Part shown: positions 21,451 to 32,422 of the stretch, one piece after another
How positions within the stretch are numbered: position 1 is the stretch's first letter
Layout: the number at the start of each line of letters is the position of its first letter
Origin: Chara braunii
Lineage: Eukaryota > Streptophyta > Charophyceae > Charales > Characeae
Length of the DNA stretch: 39,030 bases
Direction of reading: 5' to 3'
Assembly (NCBI GenBank): GCA_003427395.1
Contig: BFEA01000978.1
Location: 83,618-122,647, forward strand
Program-made: the position numbers and the translations under genes
Notes under the pieces: model-generated
Database searches by the model: none
Seen by the model: only the letters and a program-made list of their open reading frames with translations
Told to the model about the DNA's origin: nothing

Positions 21451-23429
21451 GCGAACCCACAACGGTTCATGCAGCAATTGATTATAATCGCAATTTTAAA
21501 AATTTTGATTTTTTTGTGAGTACTGTCCGCCTTATTTTTTTTGGTATGTCGTTTCGCATTGTTTTTCGGACACCCTGTTCGAAAACGTCGGTTTCAAATG
21601 TTGTAGGAAGGCCTTGGAGACCTCCTTGCATATCTGTTGAGGGGGTCTCCAGGAGTCCCTTGAGGGGGGGGGTGTTGAAGGTACGTGGTGGTGGTGCAGG
21701 TGCCAACATACCTCTCTGTATTTTCATATTGATTTATTTTTTGAAATATATTGAAAATATATTGTCTCTTCACGTTGGTTCGAAGGCGGGGAACATACCT
21801 TTGAGCCCACTGCAAGCCTTCTCGTGGTCCCTATGGGTGTCAGACAGGGTGAGGGGTATGGCTACACCACCCCTCTCCCTTCGTTACGCCCCAAGGGAAG
21901 CTGGGAGACGTACAATGAGCGTGAAGGCTTGTTGGAGGGCCGATAATGGGCTTCAAGGGGATTTTTCTTTCTTGGAACTGCAATTCAAGTCCCAAATGTG
22001 TAAACCCAACCTGATATTGACCTACATTCGGGCCTTGGGCCATCATGGCCTTTTCTAAAGCAACAAGACATTTTTACGACCACTAGACCTTACTATTTGG
22101 TATGTCTGACATACTTTTTCTTTGCATGCTGAGAACTGCCAAAATCTGGTGTACTTGAAACACACAGATACGCAGACTGCAGTTGGACGGTAGGGCTATA
22201 TGGTGGGCAAGGGGTGTGAGGTGAAACCATCCTGTAGGCCAGCCATGCATGTTGAAGGTGCATTGAGAGACTAAAGGTTGTCCTCCCCAAATACAATTAT
22301 ATTGTGAGTAGATATTTCTGCAGGCGGCAAGCAATGTGAGTGAGTTGGTCCACTTGATGGATGACTGCTTGCAAGGTATCATGTCACTTGGTGGAATTAT
22401 ACATCAATCAGGTGTTTGCTAGATCAGATATTCCAATTAAGAGCGACTTGGCCCTAGATCCTCTGCAGCTAAAAAAGTGGAACCTACACCATGGTGTAAG
22501 TTTCCTGCATAAGACCATGTATCTAGAGGTCATCGCTGAGGTGTTGAAAACACGTAAGCCTCCACCACCAGCTCTATTTGTACTTTCTTTTTTTTCTTTT
22601 TTTTATCATAACAAAAAAAACAGAACCTTGTTATCTGGACTGCTTTCAATTCTCTCTGTCCTTTGTAAAAGTCAGAGAGTGCAACAATCTCCCTCAAGCG
22701 GAAAGAAACAACCATGCCATTCATTCCACACAACTAGCAAAGCAAAACAGAACACAGGTCTTCCATACCATAATTGACTTATAAGTTATAAACCTAAATG
22801 ACGTGTATATGTTGTGGTGTTCGCTATACACAACTCCACAATAAAAACATGACTATGTTAGACTGTTTTCCCGATACAAGCAATATTTCGTTAGTTTTGA
22901 AAACTGATTCACGCCAAATTTTTATTTTTGCCTTACTGTTGTTTAAACGTTCAGGACGAAGCATCTCCAAATTCCGACAATAAATTTTGGAACAAAGTTG
23001 TTGTTCAAGCAGACGAATTGAAGAGGTCTTCAGAGAAGCAAGTTTGTTGTAATTAAATTTATTTTTTCCTAGTTGATGCTATCTGCACGATTTGTATTGC
23101 ATGCATGTCCATTGCAGTGTTGCTTATCTCGTGGATAAAGGAGTGGTGATGACAAAAAGCGAGGAGAGGCTGGGCTTATTTTTAAATTGTTTGAGGTTAT
23201 ACTTTGCTTCATTTTCACCCTTTGCAAATATGTTGTGAGCATACGCTTTGCTGTGTTGTCAATCCTTGTGATGGTTTGAAGATATCCATTTACTTTAAAT
23301 CCAAAAAAACAGCCATGAAGCTGGAGTTGGTGCCTATTTTGGGCCTGAAGCTGCTGTCATTGATGCTGTTGAACAGGTTGAGAGATGGTCTAATGCTGTT
23401 GCACAGGTTCGAGATGGTCTGCAAAACAA
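21451..23429 (+). CDS. Candidate short exons of an unidentified plus-strand gene
   Basis: Several short open blocks have good splice sites. 21451-21515 has acceptor TTTTTCAAG and donor GTGAGT. 22412-22495 is 28 codons after ATCAATCAG with donor GTAAGT. 22955-23041 is 29 codons after TTCAG. The first three join in phase 0. 23118-23234 and 23313-23429 join each other in phase 2, the latter ending in a perfect GTAAGT donor and encoding a block with GVGAYFGPE. The phase does not carry from 23041 to 23118, so the model is incomplete or partly wrong. I recognise no domain. These could be 5' exons of the PrimPol gene downstream or of a separate gene; the intervening 21516-22411 is otherwise featureless apart from an 11-bp inverted repeat (21615-21651). 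Confidence 0.3.
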
Positions 23430-23495
23430 GTAAGTTGGTAATTTGCTACGTTGTGTTTGCATACTGGTTCTTGTCCAGACTGCTTTCGTCAAGAC

Positions 23496-24290
23496 CACAC
23501 CAAATTAGAACACACTAAACTCTCTTTGCGTCGATAGCACACCAAATTGAAACACACTCACCTCTCTTCGCAACCCTGGTTTCTGGTTTCACGTCTTGAC
23601 TCCAGAACGACAACCAAGGACCAGAACATCAGAACTACAACTAAAACTAGATCGAGTTATGCACAACCGAACTGGAAACATGAACTTAACCTCAAACTAG
23701 ATGCAACCGTTCTGGTTTCTTGCCCTAACCAAAGAACTAAAAAAAAAAAACCAGAACTGCAGTTCTGATTTATGGTTTCATGTTTCAATTGTAGAACCAC
23801 AACCAAGAACTGGAACAAGTGAAGTATAGCAAGAAACCAGAATACATTATGCACAACATAAAAACAGAAGCCAGATCTAGACCTGAACTGAACTGCAAAA
23901 TCACATAAAGAAGTTGAAACTGTAGTACTGGTTTATTGTTTCAGATCCTGCTTGCAGAAACTACAGCCACAAAACGGAACTATGACGAGACAACAAAAAA
24001 ATAGACTTTGTTAGGTACAACCACAAGCAGAAGGCAGAACGACGATTTTAGGTTTGAATAGCAGAACTACAACTCGATACAATAACTTGCACTGAAATCA
24101 GAAGTACATCAGTCAAAGCAAACAGAAGAATTGAATCTTGAACAACAACAAGCGGTTCTGGTTCTAGATTCAGTCTAATCCTAGATTAAACAACTAGAAA
24201 CTAGAACTGCAGCATAAAAATGACAAAACAGACTCCGTTATGCATCAACCAGAAAAAGAAGATCTAGATCTGTACTTCAAAGTTGGACCC
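23496..24290. repeat. Degenerate minisatellite in gene-like region
   Basis: 23496-23575 has a 42-bp duplication starting CACACCAAATT (23496, 23538). Downstream, AC/AG-rich units with CAGAAC words and a recurrent TTATGCACAAC-like word (near 23657, 23848, 24010, 24238) suggest irregular repeats of about 160-230 bp. No coding signal; probably intronic or intergenic. Confidence 0.4.
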
Positions 24291-24846
24291 AAATCTCTGG
24301 ATTGGTTGTTTACTAAAGATCTGTATCTGCAGTTCGCTGCAGATACTATTGTGAACCTGAATTGTCATGAGTTGTTGTTCACTTAGTTTGAAAAATGTTT
24401 GAGAAAGGCACTAAGGTCAAGTGGTATGAAAGGATGAGCGAAATGATGTATTAGGTCGGGATAAGGGAGAAGCCGAAGGAGAAAGGTAGCGAGGAGAATG
24501 ATGTGGCTTCACTCAGGCTTGTGTCTATACGTCAACAGTTCATGCGTGCACGAACTGAGTCATGCATTACCTAAAGCAGACACCTTTTTGACCCTTTGTT
24601 TCCTTTTTCATTGTTTTTTTCACTGTGCAAGAGGTCCTTGCATTTCATGCGACTTGCTAGACCTCAATGTCAGAACGTACGCTTCAGGGCTGCATCTAAG
24701 CCGTCGAGATTAAAGAATATATGCGAAGTTGTAACCAACAACTACAAACTACCCCTAATATGACCTACGTGCACTACCAGACCTACCTAGCCTATGTGAT
24801 TTGCAAACTTCTTTCTCTCTCTCTCTCTCTCTTTCTCTTGAACAAG

Positions 24847-24927
24847 GATTTATGGTTCGTGCTCTTAGTGCTCCATGCTCTGTGACACTACCGTGTAAAT
24901 TCAATTCGGTGCTTTGTGAAGATCAGG
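24847..24927 (+). CDS. Possible upstream PrimPol exon
   Basis: Preceded by a long CT tract ending AACAAG, a plausible acceptor with the microsatellite as polypyrimidine tract, and followed by GTATAT as donor. The 62-bp intron to an ACAG acceptor at 24989 restores the PrimPol frame (phase 1). The peptide itself is not recognisable, so this exon rests on splice logic only. Confidence 0.3.
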
Positions 24928-24985
24928 GTATATTTCATTTACTAATTTTTATTATCTCAATATATGTCATTTTGTTTGTTAACAG

Positions 24986-25492
24986 ACAGCTTTTGAAGAT
25001 TTTGAACTCTGGAAAAGGTTCCGAAAAACAAAGGATGCTCTCGACTTTGCAAACTCATATGATAAGGCAATACGTCCGATCATTCTGGCATACGAGATGA
25101 CGGGACAAACATCTGGCTTTCAATATGTTGCAACAACTTTGGACAAGTTCGTGACAAGTTATATGAAGATAGAGGATAACAACTTATGTTATTATGAGTT
25201 GATTCCTCCGGTGAGTGCATATGCATTAAACTCTAGAAAACAAAAACCATATGTAAGGTTCTTGTCCAATTTGCTTTTAATATAATGTATCTATAACAGA
25301 CTCCTCATTGGAAAAATCCAGTGAAAAAAACATCCACTGTAATGTCTTGTATTGATGATAATTTTATACATTTTCTGACTTTTTTCACTTCTTATTGTTT
25401 GATATCATGTGTTACAGGAGCGGAGATGCCATTTCTTCTTTGACTTGGAATTTTATCCTCAACACAATCATGCGAGGCCACTGCCTCTATGA
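24986..25492 (+). pseudogene. PrimPol primase-polymerase fragment, truncated after catalytic motif I
   Basis: Two exons join in phase 0: 24986-25210 (75 codons, start could be 24990) with donor GTGAGT, and 25418-25492 after GTTACAG. The first has the N-terminal PrimPol pattern: LWKRF...DALDFA, then ILAYE, then a Thr-Thr-Leu-x-x-Phe block and CYYELIPP. The second continues CHFFFDLEF. Asp9 and Glu11 of this exon form the DxE metal-binding motif I of archaeo-eukaryotic primases (D114/E116 in human PrimPol). The family continues with two more catalytic motifs and a zinc domain, but here the frame meets a stop at 25490 and the following sequence has no PrimPol similarity. PrimPol reprimes stalled replication forks in nucleus and mitochondria. 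The copy looks cut by an insertion or rearrangement near 25470; the remainder may lie beyond the window. Confidence 0.7.
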
Positions 25493-25839
25493 GCCCCATT
25501 TGGCCCCTTCCTGGAAGCCTGTCGACCGCCCTAAGTGAAGGCAGGCTCGACGAGGCCCTTCAGGGCCTTATTTCAGCCTCTGCGCAACTCAAGGAAATTC
25601 AGGCAGTTGCGCAGCGCCAGTTGGTTGAAATAACCCAGGCCTTGGGTCGCCTGTGTGAATATATGGAAAGCAAGCCCTGGGCTGGATACGGGTACTGGGC
25701 CGAACACAGGCCAAAGGGCAGTTGGGCGCATGCAACCAACTCAGGCCCAAGGCCTGTTCTCGAACGTGCTGGGCTTCAGGCTGTCGGGGCCTACTGGAAG
25801 CTTCCTTGGACTGGACGCAGGCAGGCCACTTCGATATAG
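25489..25839 (+). CDS. Unrecognised 116-codon open frame following the PrimPol break
   Basis: It starts with ATG overlapping the PrimPol stop. Residues about 10-60 are predicted helical by composition (ALSEGRLDEAL, then a Gln/Ala/Leu-rich stretch up to LCEYMES). The tail is Trp/Gly/Pro-rich. Base composition is more GC-rich than the sequence before it, consistent with inserted DNA. It could be a degenerate gag-like or host fragment; I recognise no family and it may be non-coding. Confidence 0.3.
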   Translation: MSPIWPLPGSLSTALSEGRLDEALQGLISASAQLKEIQAVAQRQLVEITQALGRLCEYMESKPWAGYGYWAEHRPKGSWAHATNSGPRPVLERAGLQAVGAYWKLPWTGRRQATSI

Positions 25840-26028
25840 CAAAGGGCCTGCCTCCTCATTCGGCATTCGGGTGCTGGCTGCATGTTGCGTAAGCGCTGCT
25901 GCGTTGGCTGGCTGGCGCCTACGCTCTCACGGGCGAGCAGGAAGGAGCGCACAGCCGTAGTCGAGCTGGTCCACTGTGAGCTAGGTGTGGCATAGGGTGG
26001 TCCTTGGGTGCAAGTGGCATCTGTGTGT

Positions 26029-26143
26029 TGGGGAACGAGGTTGTGAGTGTAGCGAGAGACATACCTGGTGCTGGAAGCGTCTGACATTGGTCGCTGTATG
26101 GGGAACGAGGTTGTGAGTGTAGCGAGAGACAGACCTCGTACTT
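26029..26143. repeat. Direct repeat, 33 bp identical, 70 bp apart
   Basis: The sequence starting TGGGGAACGAGGTTGTGAGT occurs at 26029 and 26099, with exact match over 33 bp continuing into ACCT. It is a recent local duplication. Confidence 0.85.
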
Positions 26144-27106
26144 CGGGGGAGCTGTTGTCGTCAACTTCGGAATTGTAGTATAGGCTAGATAGGATCTGCC
26201 ACAAGTAGTCTGAGCGTCGAGCGCCAGATAGGGTATCAACTCTGGTTCTTCGTTGATGATGATGATGGGTCTATTTCAACATTGCGAATTATGAACTCTT
26301 GGTGTGTTCTTATTTGGTGAATCTCGTGATGCAATTCTGTTGTTGGTTCGAGGTCAAGACTATCTGGACTCATAAGTATGATGTTGTTTGATTGCTGAAG
26401 TTCGCTATTGCTCATATTCCTTGCAATGCGGTATCAGAGATGTGGTACGTTTGCGCTCATCTGGCGCTTGTCTTCTGCCTGGTACGGTACATACATGCGG
26501 TTTGCTTGGCGAGTTTGGTCGTAAGTGGTGTGTAGTGAGGAGGGCGGAGGCGAGTGAGTGGCGACCTAGGATGTGAGGGGTTCGCAAGGAAGGCTACGAA
26601 AGTGTAATGTGGTCTGGACAGTGTGATGAGAAATATCTAATGTGCGATTGATGCTGAGGTGGAACGACGAGTTAATGCCGGTTGTGCTGATGCAGTGACT
26701 GATCATCACAATCGCCATCTGGTCATCTGGTGAGATTATCTCTGTGGTTGGGGGCAGCTATTTGAGGTACGTTGCTCTTAACCTTATCTACCCTTGCCGA
26801 CACTTCTTACCGTGAGGTTGTGTGTTCCTTCTTGAGAGTCCTCTCATTGTGAGGTGTCGAGTGCGCTCAACCTTGAGAGTCGACAATGTTCAAGTGGAGC
26901 ATCTAGGAGAAGATGGGCGGAGCTTTTTGAAGGGCCCTGGACGAAGCACTGGGTCACGGTCACCATGCCAACCCACCGGGAGTAGAGCACGCATGTTTTG
27001 CTGCTTGTCCTTTGTTCGGCTCGCTGCGCTGTTAGATGGGTACTGAAGGGCAGGCCATCCCTATGGGAGACGAGACCGGGCGTCTTTAAATAAGCACCAG
27101 AAGGGG

Positions 27107-27203
27107 AACCATTGGCTGTGATCGTCATCCGGCTGCGACGTAAGAGAATTCCAGGAGTTACTTGGGGGTGGACGTTAAATTGCCTTTGGATCAGCCAATG
27201 GTT
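27107..27203. repeat. 12-bp perfect inverted repeat
   Basis: AACCATTGGCTG (27107-27118) and CAGCCAATGGTT (27192-27203) are separated by 73 bp. It could be a hairpin or the ends of a very small inverted-repeat element; no flanking duplication is obvious. Confidence 0.6.
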
Positions 27204-27315
27204 GTAAGGCTCGCTGCATGCGAGCATAATCCAGTGCAGGGCGGGCTAGCTCAGCAGATACTCAGGGCACAGGGGTGGGCCGGACACATACCTTTAGACA
27301 CGTGACGCTATCCGT

Positions 27316-27341
27316 GCGAATACCCTTACAAGGGTATCCGC
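27316..27341. promoter_or_regulatory. LTR-start palindrome, copy D
   Basis: GCGAATACCCTT/AAGGGTATCCGC around AC; one position (A against C) is unpaired. Adjacent CCCTGGTTTTCGCAAGTGACAG is also shared with the other copies. Confidence 0.78.
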
Positions 27342-27720
27342 CCTGGTTTTCGCAAGTGACAGAAATAAGTTTGCTTTAAGGTTTAAGCATACCGCGCGAG
27401 CCGCGGCTGTGCCTGTGGGTTACGTTGGCTGGACGATTGACTAGATTAGAGAGTGTGTGGGCGAGCAGGTTTGAGGTGCGAGTGATCTTTTTTTGCTTTT
27501 GATGATTGTAGAGACCGGCATTGACCGTCGGCTAAAGTTTTTATTTTTGATTAAACTAGGATTAAAAAGATTATGTCTCGTTGATTAATGCGCCTGCCTG
27601 TGACTTGTGCGCACGTGCGGAGGACGGCATCGACAGTAGTGTGATATTAAAACGTTCCGTTAAGTTCGCGCGTGGCACAGTATTAGTTTATTTAGGTGTC
27701 TGTCAAAGTTAGACCCAACT

Positions 27721-27786
27721 TTGTGCCTAACACTGCCAGGTTACAACCTCGGATTTTTGTCAAAAGATTAAGGGTTTGAGGCCAAG
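27721..27786 (+). other. tRNA-gene-like patch in LTR D
   Basis: At the same LTR distance (about 410 bp) as in copies A and B: CTAACACTGCCAGGTTAC, then CTCGGATTTTTGTC, then AAGGGTTTGAGGCC, the last close to a B-box. Primary-sequence likeness only. Confidence 0.28.
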
Positions 27787-29589
27787 CGGCGACGACGTGT
27801 AAGTGGCGCGAATGAATCGCGGGATTGAGGGTCCGACGGGGCTACCCCCCCCTTGGTTTTGCTGTCGGCGGTGTCGGGACGGTACGAGCGATTCCGTTTT
27901 GGAGATTAAAATAATTTCTTAGGAGTTTTATTTTATTTTTTATCACCACTACTACTAAATTTTATGTTCTGACTTATTCTGTCAGGCGCGACGCTGTCTG
28001 TGGGTGGCCATCGCGGCGGCCAAGGACCTCGAGCACGGGCCCCTTTTTTGACAAACCTGTGGGCGATCTGCCCACAAAGCAGAGGAAAGGTTGAGTGGCG
28101 GGATGCCTTTTTCGAATGTCGCGCCCACCAACCGTGATCTATTGTGAGCGGTTTGGGTGTGGGCATATCCGATGTGGTCGGGAAGTTGGTGTATTGCGCC
28201 TGGGCAGGATGGCCCAGAGCACAGTGGCGGAAGCCAGGGACACATAGGGAACCCCGTAGCAGCCACAACCGTGCTTGAGCCCCACGGAGGAGGGGGGTAC
28301 ATGCGGGAGCCGCACTCACCAGCACCAGCAGGTGTGGTGCTTGCTGCAGTGGGTGGGTAATACTGGCCAGGGGGGCCAACCGGTGATATCAGAGACCGGT
28401 GGCAGGAGACAAGCAACGTGGAGGTAGGCAGCGGGTGGAGTAGTTGCGCAGCAGCGAGCGTCGAGCGCTGAGGTGGTGAAGGAAGCCAGAGGGACTAAGG
28501 AAAGGACACAACGGTACCACTGTGTAAGTCGCTCGCCGGACTGTCGAGCGTTCGGAGCCGCAGGCCGCGCGCTATTACGGATGGGCTGGGCGAGGAGCGA
28601 TCGATTGAAGTAGGAGCTGCGCGAGGACGGGCCGGACCTGGCCACCGAACTACGCTGGGTGTTGTGGGATTGCTGCGGTCGGTCGGTGCGCTAGCAGGAG
28701 GAAGGAAACGACGATGGCGAAAGTGAGAGGGATGAATAGGGCGCCGTGGGAGAAACCGAGCTCGTTCATTTGACAGCAGAGTTAAAGGGGAGTAGGAATA
28801 ATGGAAATGAGTGTGGACGCGAAGCGAGGCCAGTGTGTGCGAGGCGGGGACAGCGCAAAGATGAGAAGAAAGTATGAAGTGGTATGAACCTGGACACGGG
28901 CTAGCACCAGGTGCATTCGGAGATAGAGTTGGAGAGGGTCGATGGTAGGTAGAGGCTAAAAACGTGTGCCCCGCTTATTTCTTAAGGAAATCAAGCGGGG
29001 AAAAGGGCAAAACAGGGGTTATTGGGTAGGGCGACCCCGATTATTTAGTCAGAATTGGCGGGAAATTCGTAGAACGAGAAGTTAGCGGAAAATGAGCTGC
29101 GAGGAGCTATGGTCGGGAGTAAAGAAGAAGGAGTGTAAAAAGTCATAACTCGCCCGATTCAGGACGGAATCGGCCGAGGAAAGAAGTGATTTGGGGGTTT
29201 TGGAGGAGTGCGACCCCGAATCTGGCCTTAGTTGAGCATGGGAGTCAGTAGATAGAAAGTTAGTAGAAGAATAGACGCGCGCCGAGCCATGGTGCCAGTA
29301 GAAGTGGTGGGATCGGGGACCGTACAGCCTGCTTGTTCTTCGACGAAAACAAACGGAGGGGATTCCGGGGTGAGGCGAATCTATTGTCACAGCCGGCTGG
29401 TCGATCGAAGCAGCGCTTTCACTAGTGTTAGCAGCAGGACTACGCCCACCAAACGGAGTGGCAAGGTGCCGATGCACCTAACCTTGATTTGGCAGTAGGT
29501 TCATAACGACCTTTTTCGCTCCTTTGAACATCGGGGTGGCAGCATATCTTCCCCCGTTTTGTCGAAGGACCCACTTCGACTTTGTTCGT

Positions 29590-29631
<42 letters not shown>

Positions 29632-31103
29632 GAGAGAGAGAGAGGAAGAGAAAGGAATGAACTCCTCCGTATACCTGCGGAAGATTCATTCCGATTTTGC
29701 CCACTCAGTCGAAAGGAGGGCAGCAGGGAAGCAAGGCAGCGGGGTTGGGGCACTTACCTCGTGCTGCATGAGGCCACGTACCAGCGGAAGACTCATGCGG
29801 TTTTTTGCTTGCCTATAGAAGTAGCATGAAGCCGGCCGCGCCAGAGGATACTTACCTATTGCCCGGAGCGTCCGAACGGGAGGAGCGTTTTTGAAGGGAC
29901 GAACGACGACATGGAGGGGAGATATGTACCTGGTGAGGTAGACCGGCAAGGGCCAGAGATGGGGCAGCAGATAAAAAAAAAAGGAAAAAAAAAAGAGAAA
30001 GGGACTGAGTGATAGACCAGCACCTTACTGATGACCTTGATCTTCGGGAAGGGAGTCCGCTTGCAATATAAGGAACCAGACCCTGCAACTGCCCTTGCGT
30101 TCAGAGGTAACTGGCGACTGTGCTTGCTGCGGTCTGCTGACTATAGGAGGTACCATCGCTGAGCCTGAAGAGTCCGCTGGCCATCGCGTATCTTGGCTGT
30201 TGCAGTATCGTTTACTGCTCTGTTGCTATGCGTTTTTTTGTTGTCCGCTCCAACTGTGTTTCTGCTGCAGCACTGGCCGGGATTCCAAGAGATTACTGTT
30301 GTTGTGGGATGATGTGAAAAGTAGACTGGGGTTCCCCTAGCAACAAGCAAAACTGGGTCTTTCCTAGGAGCTGCTAGCTGTTGGTGGCTGCCGCAGGATG
30401 TTGCAAGCTGCTGCTGGGTGCCGTTGACCGCTACAGGTTGCTTCAGGCTGCTGTGTAGCAGCGATTGGTCTAAGGAGGGGTGTTGGGACTTAGAGGAGTG
30501 GTCAGATTGTGAAGGGGGTTGTTGCGACAATTCGGAAGGTCATCTGGGAGTTGAATTCAACAGTTTGACTTCAGGGTTTGATCAAGCTGCTGCAGTTTGG
30601 CCACCATTGCTGGGCCCTCAGGCGATTCGAGGCATCAAGGCCCTCTCCTGGGAGTTGAGTTTGTCCCCCTCCTGTATCTCGAGAGTCCGAAACCCCCCAT
30701 TTTGCCCTTCTCACTCTAAGTCTAGTCCTGTTCTGAGAGGAAGGCGGCAGGCAGGATTGCAACCCGTAGGACCGCAGCAAGACTCTGTGGGGGAGTCAAC
30801 CCACCGGCGGAACTTAGGAGGAGTTCTGGAGACAGAGAACTGAAAGGTAAACTTTGCTTTCCTTCTATAAACCCAATATAACCCCTACTTGTATTCCTTG
30901 CTATATTTGACTGAGTATGTTGCATGTCTCCCTACTTTGACTTTCAGTTTGACTTCAGGACATAAACCAGACTTAATAAAGGAATAATTGTGCAATGTCA
31001 GTTTCAGTTTTATTGTTTGATTGAAAGCACATTGTGGGATTGCATCTAGGGGAAGGATGGGAGAAAGGGCAGTTTGCTTGGGTCTGAATGGGTCTATCAG
31101 AGG

Positions 31104-31831
31104 CTGGGAAGTCCCCATAAGTTTGGAGAGACCCAGTGTTGTGTTTATTTTTGAATTGCCTGGAGAACCGGACATGTTCCATAAGTTTGGGTGGTCTGGT
31201 TGCTCTGACTTGTGAGGGCTGAATGTGAATGACCTTTCAGGGACCAAGCATGTTCCATAAGTTTGGGTGGCTTGGTCGCCTTGTTTACTTTGGGTTGTTG
31301 TCAGTTTCTTTGGTTTCTGAACGAGGAGGTCTGAGGATGTTCCATAAGTTTGGGTGACTCAGCCTCTTCCTGCTTTGGCTTCGAAATAATTGAATCAGGC
31401 TGAGGACCAAGACATGTTCCATAAGTTTGGGTGGTCTTGGTCCAATGCCACACACGTGCTGGAACCAGAAGGTTATAATTTGGTTATATTTTATTACTAT
31501 ACTACTTATGAACAGGCTAGTCAGATAGGGTTCCATAAGTTTGGGTGGTCTGACTATAGCCTATCACCAACTTGAGAGAGTACTAATTAAGAATAAACTT
31601 GTGGTACGAAGGGGCAGACTGGATCTTGAGCTGAAGATGATCGGTTCAGTTATGTGCTACCTCAAAACATTAAGTGAAAATAATTATATAAAGTTGGGAT
31701 ACTTAAACATTTCAGAACGACTAGGGTGGCCTAGTCATATACCAAAAAAAAAAAAAAGTTGTTGTGCCCTGTGTTTGTGTATACTCCATGGCTGAGCTAG
31801 ACATGTTCCATAAGTTTGGGTGGTCTAGCTT
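31104..31831. repeat. TAAGTT stem-loop array, copy D
   Basis: Seven full units have core CCATAAGTTTGG (the reverse complement contains AACTTA), so the upper stem is CCA/TGG. Outer arms: CTGGG/CCCAG (31104-31136); AACCGGAC/GTCTGGTT with one G-T (31166-31201); GACCAAGC/GCTTGGTC (31242-31277); CTGAG/CTCAG extended by GAGG/CCTC across a 1-nt bulge (31326-31366); GGACCAAGAC/GTCTTGGTCC (31404-31443); TAGTCAGA/TCTGACTA (31518-31556); AGCTAGAC/GTCTAGCT (31795-31830). One unit has lost its core but keeps arms GACTAGG/CCTAGTC (31719-31736). A decayed unit keeps TTAAG/CTTAA (31670-31706). Five of the seven full units are perfectly paired over 5-10 bp, although the arms differ from each other. Confidence 0.9.
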
Positions 31832-32153
31832 TATGCCCTATGTAAGTTGGGTATGAAGGGATAAATCATTGAAAGACTATGAACTATTGTTTGATAAATT
31901 TGACTTGGGGGATGATGAAAGTTCTTACCTTTGTGGTTCGGCCTGCATGTGACTGAGTGCGACCACTACTTTAGTCCGAGTTTCAGTTTGATAGGTAGTT
32001 GTTTTAGTTGCTCGCCACGTGCTAGAGTCATAGGAGTTAGTTTCAAATTCCTGCATTTTCTGAGCTAAATTTATTTTACTTAGATCAATTTCTGCATTTT
32101 GTGGGATCTTTTATTATATCTAGTCTTGTATAAATCTTGGTAAGTCACTTTCT

Positions 32154-32422
32154 CTACGGGAAGCGCTGCCGAAATTTCTACAAAACCAAGGAGTTAGTCA
32201 AATTTTGTTTTTTTAAAGTTCAGTTTGTCTGACTTTTATATATGACTTAGTAAATATCTGGAGAGTCTCCTTTTCTAAAGGGAGTGCTGCCCAAATTTTT
32301 GCTAATTCAGGAAGTTCGATAAAATTTGACTTTGAAAGGTTGAAGATTATTTTTGTTTTCATATTTAGGCTGATATAAATTCTGGAAAGACACTTCTCCT
32401 ACGAGAAGCGCTGCCGAAATTT
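32154..32422. repeat. GGGAAGCGCTGCC tandem block, copy D
   Basis: Three units are at 32154-32177, 32275-32298 and 32399-32422 (spacing 121 and 124 bp). Each reads about CTACGGGAAGCGCTGCCGAA, the reverse complement of the copy A block. Units are longer than the 84 bp of A and B. Confidence 0.6.

Larger units (their letters stand above)
25840..27308. other. Unassigned spacer with two small repeats
   Basis: No believable gene and no similarity to the LTR copies. It holds a direct repeat (26029-26143) and a 12-bp inverted repeat (27107-27203), listed separately. Confidence 0.4.

Noticed and set aside
21420-22058. 212-codon plus-strand frame
   Set aside because: It runs through a likely splice donor (21516) and low-complexity sequence; only its first 21 codons look exon-like.
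23313-23429. RNase H-like reading of the GVGAYFGPE block
   Set aside because: The short glycine-rich likeness is not followed by the expected RNase H residues, so no family was assigned.
27238-27290. tRNA start-like GCGGGCTAGCTCAGCAG
   Set aside because: No anticodon or T-arm follows and the ends do not pair.
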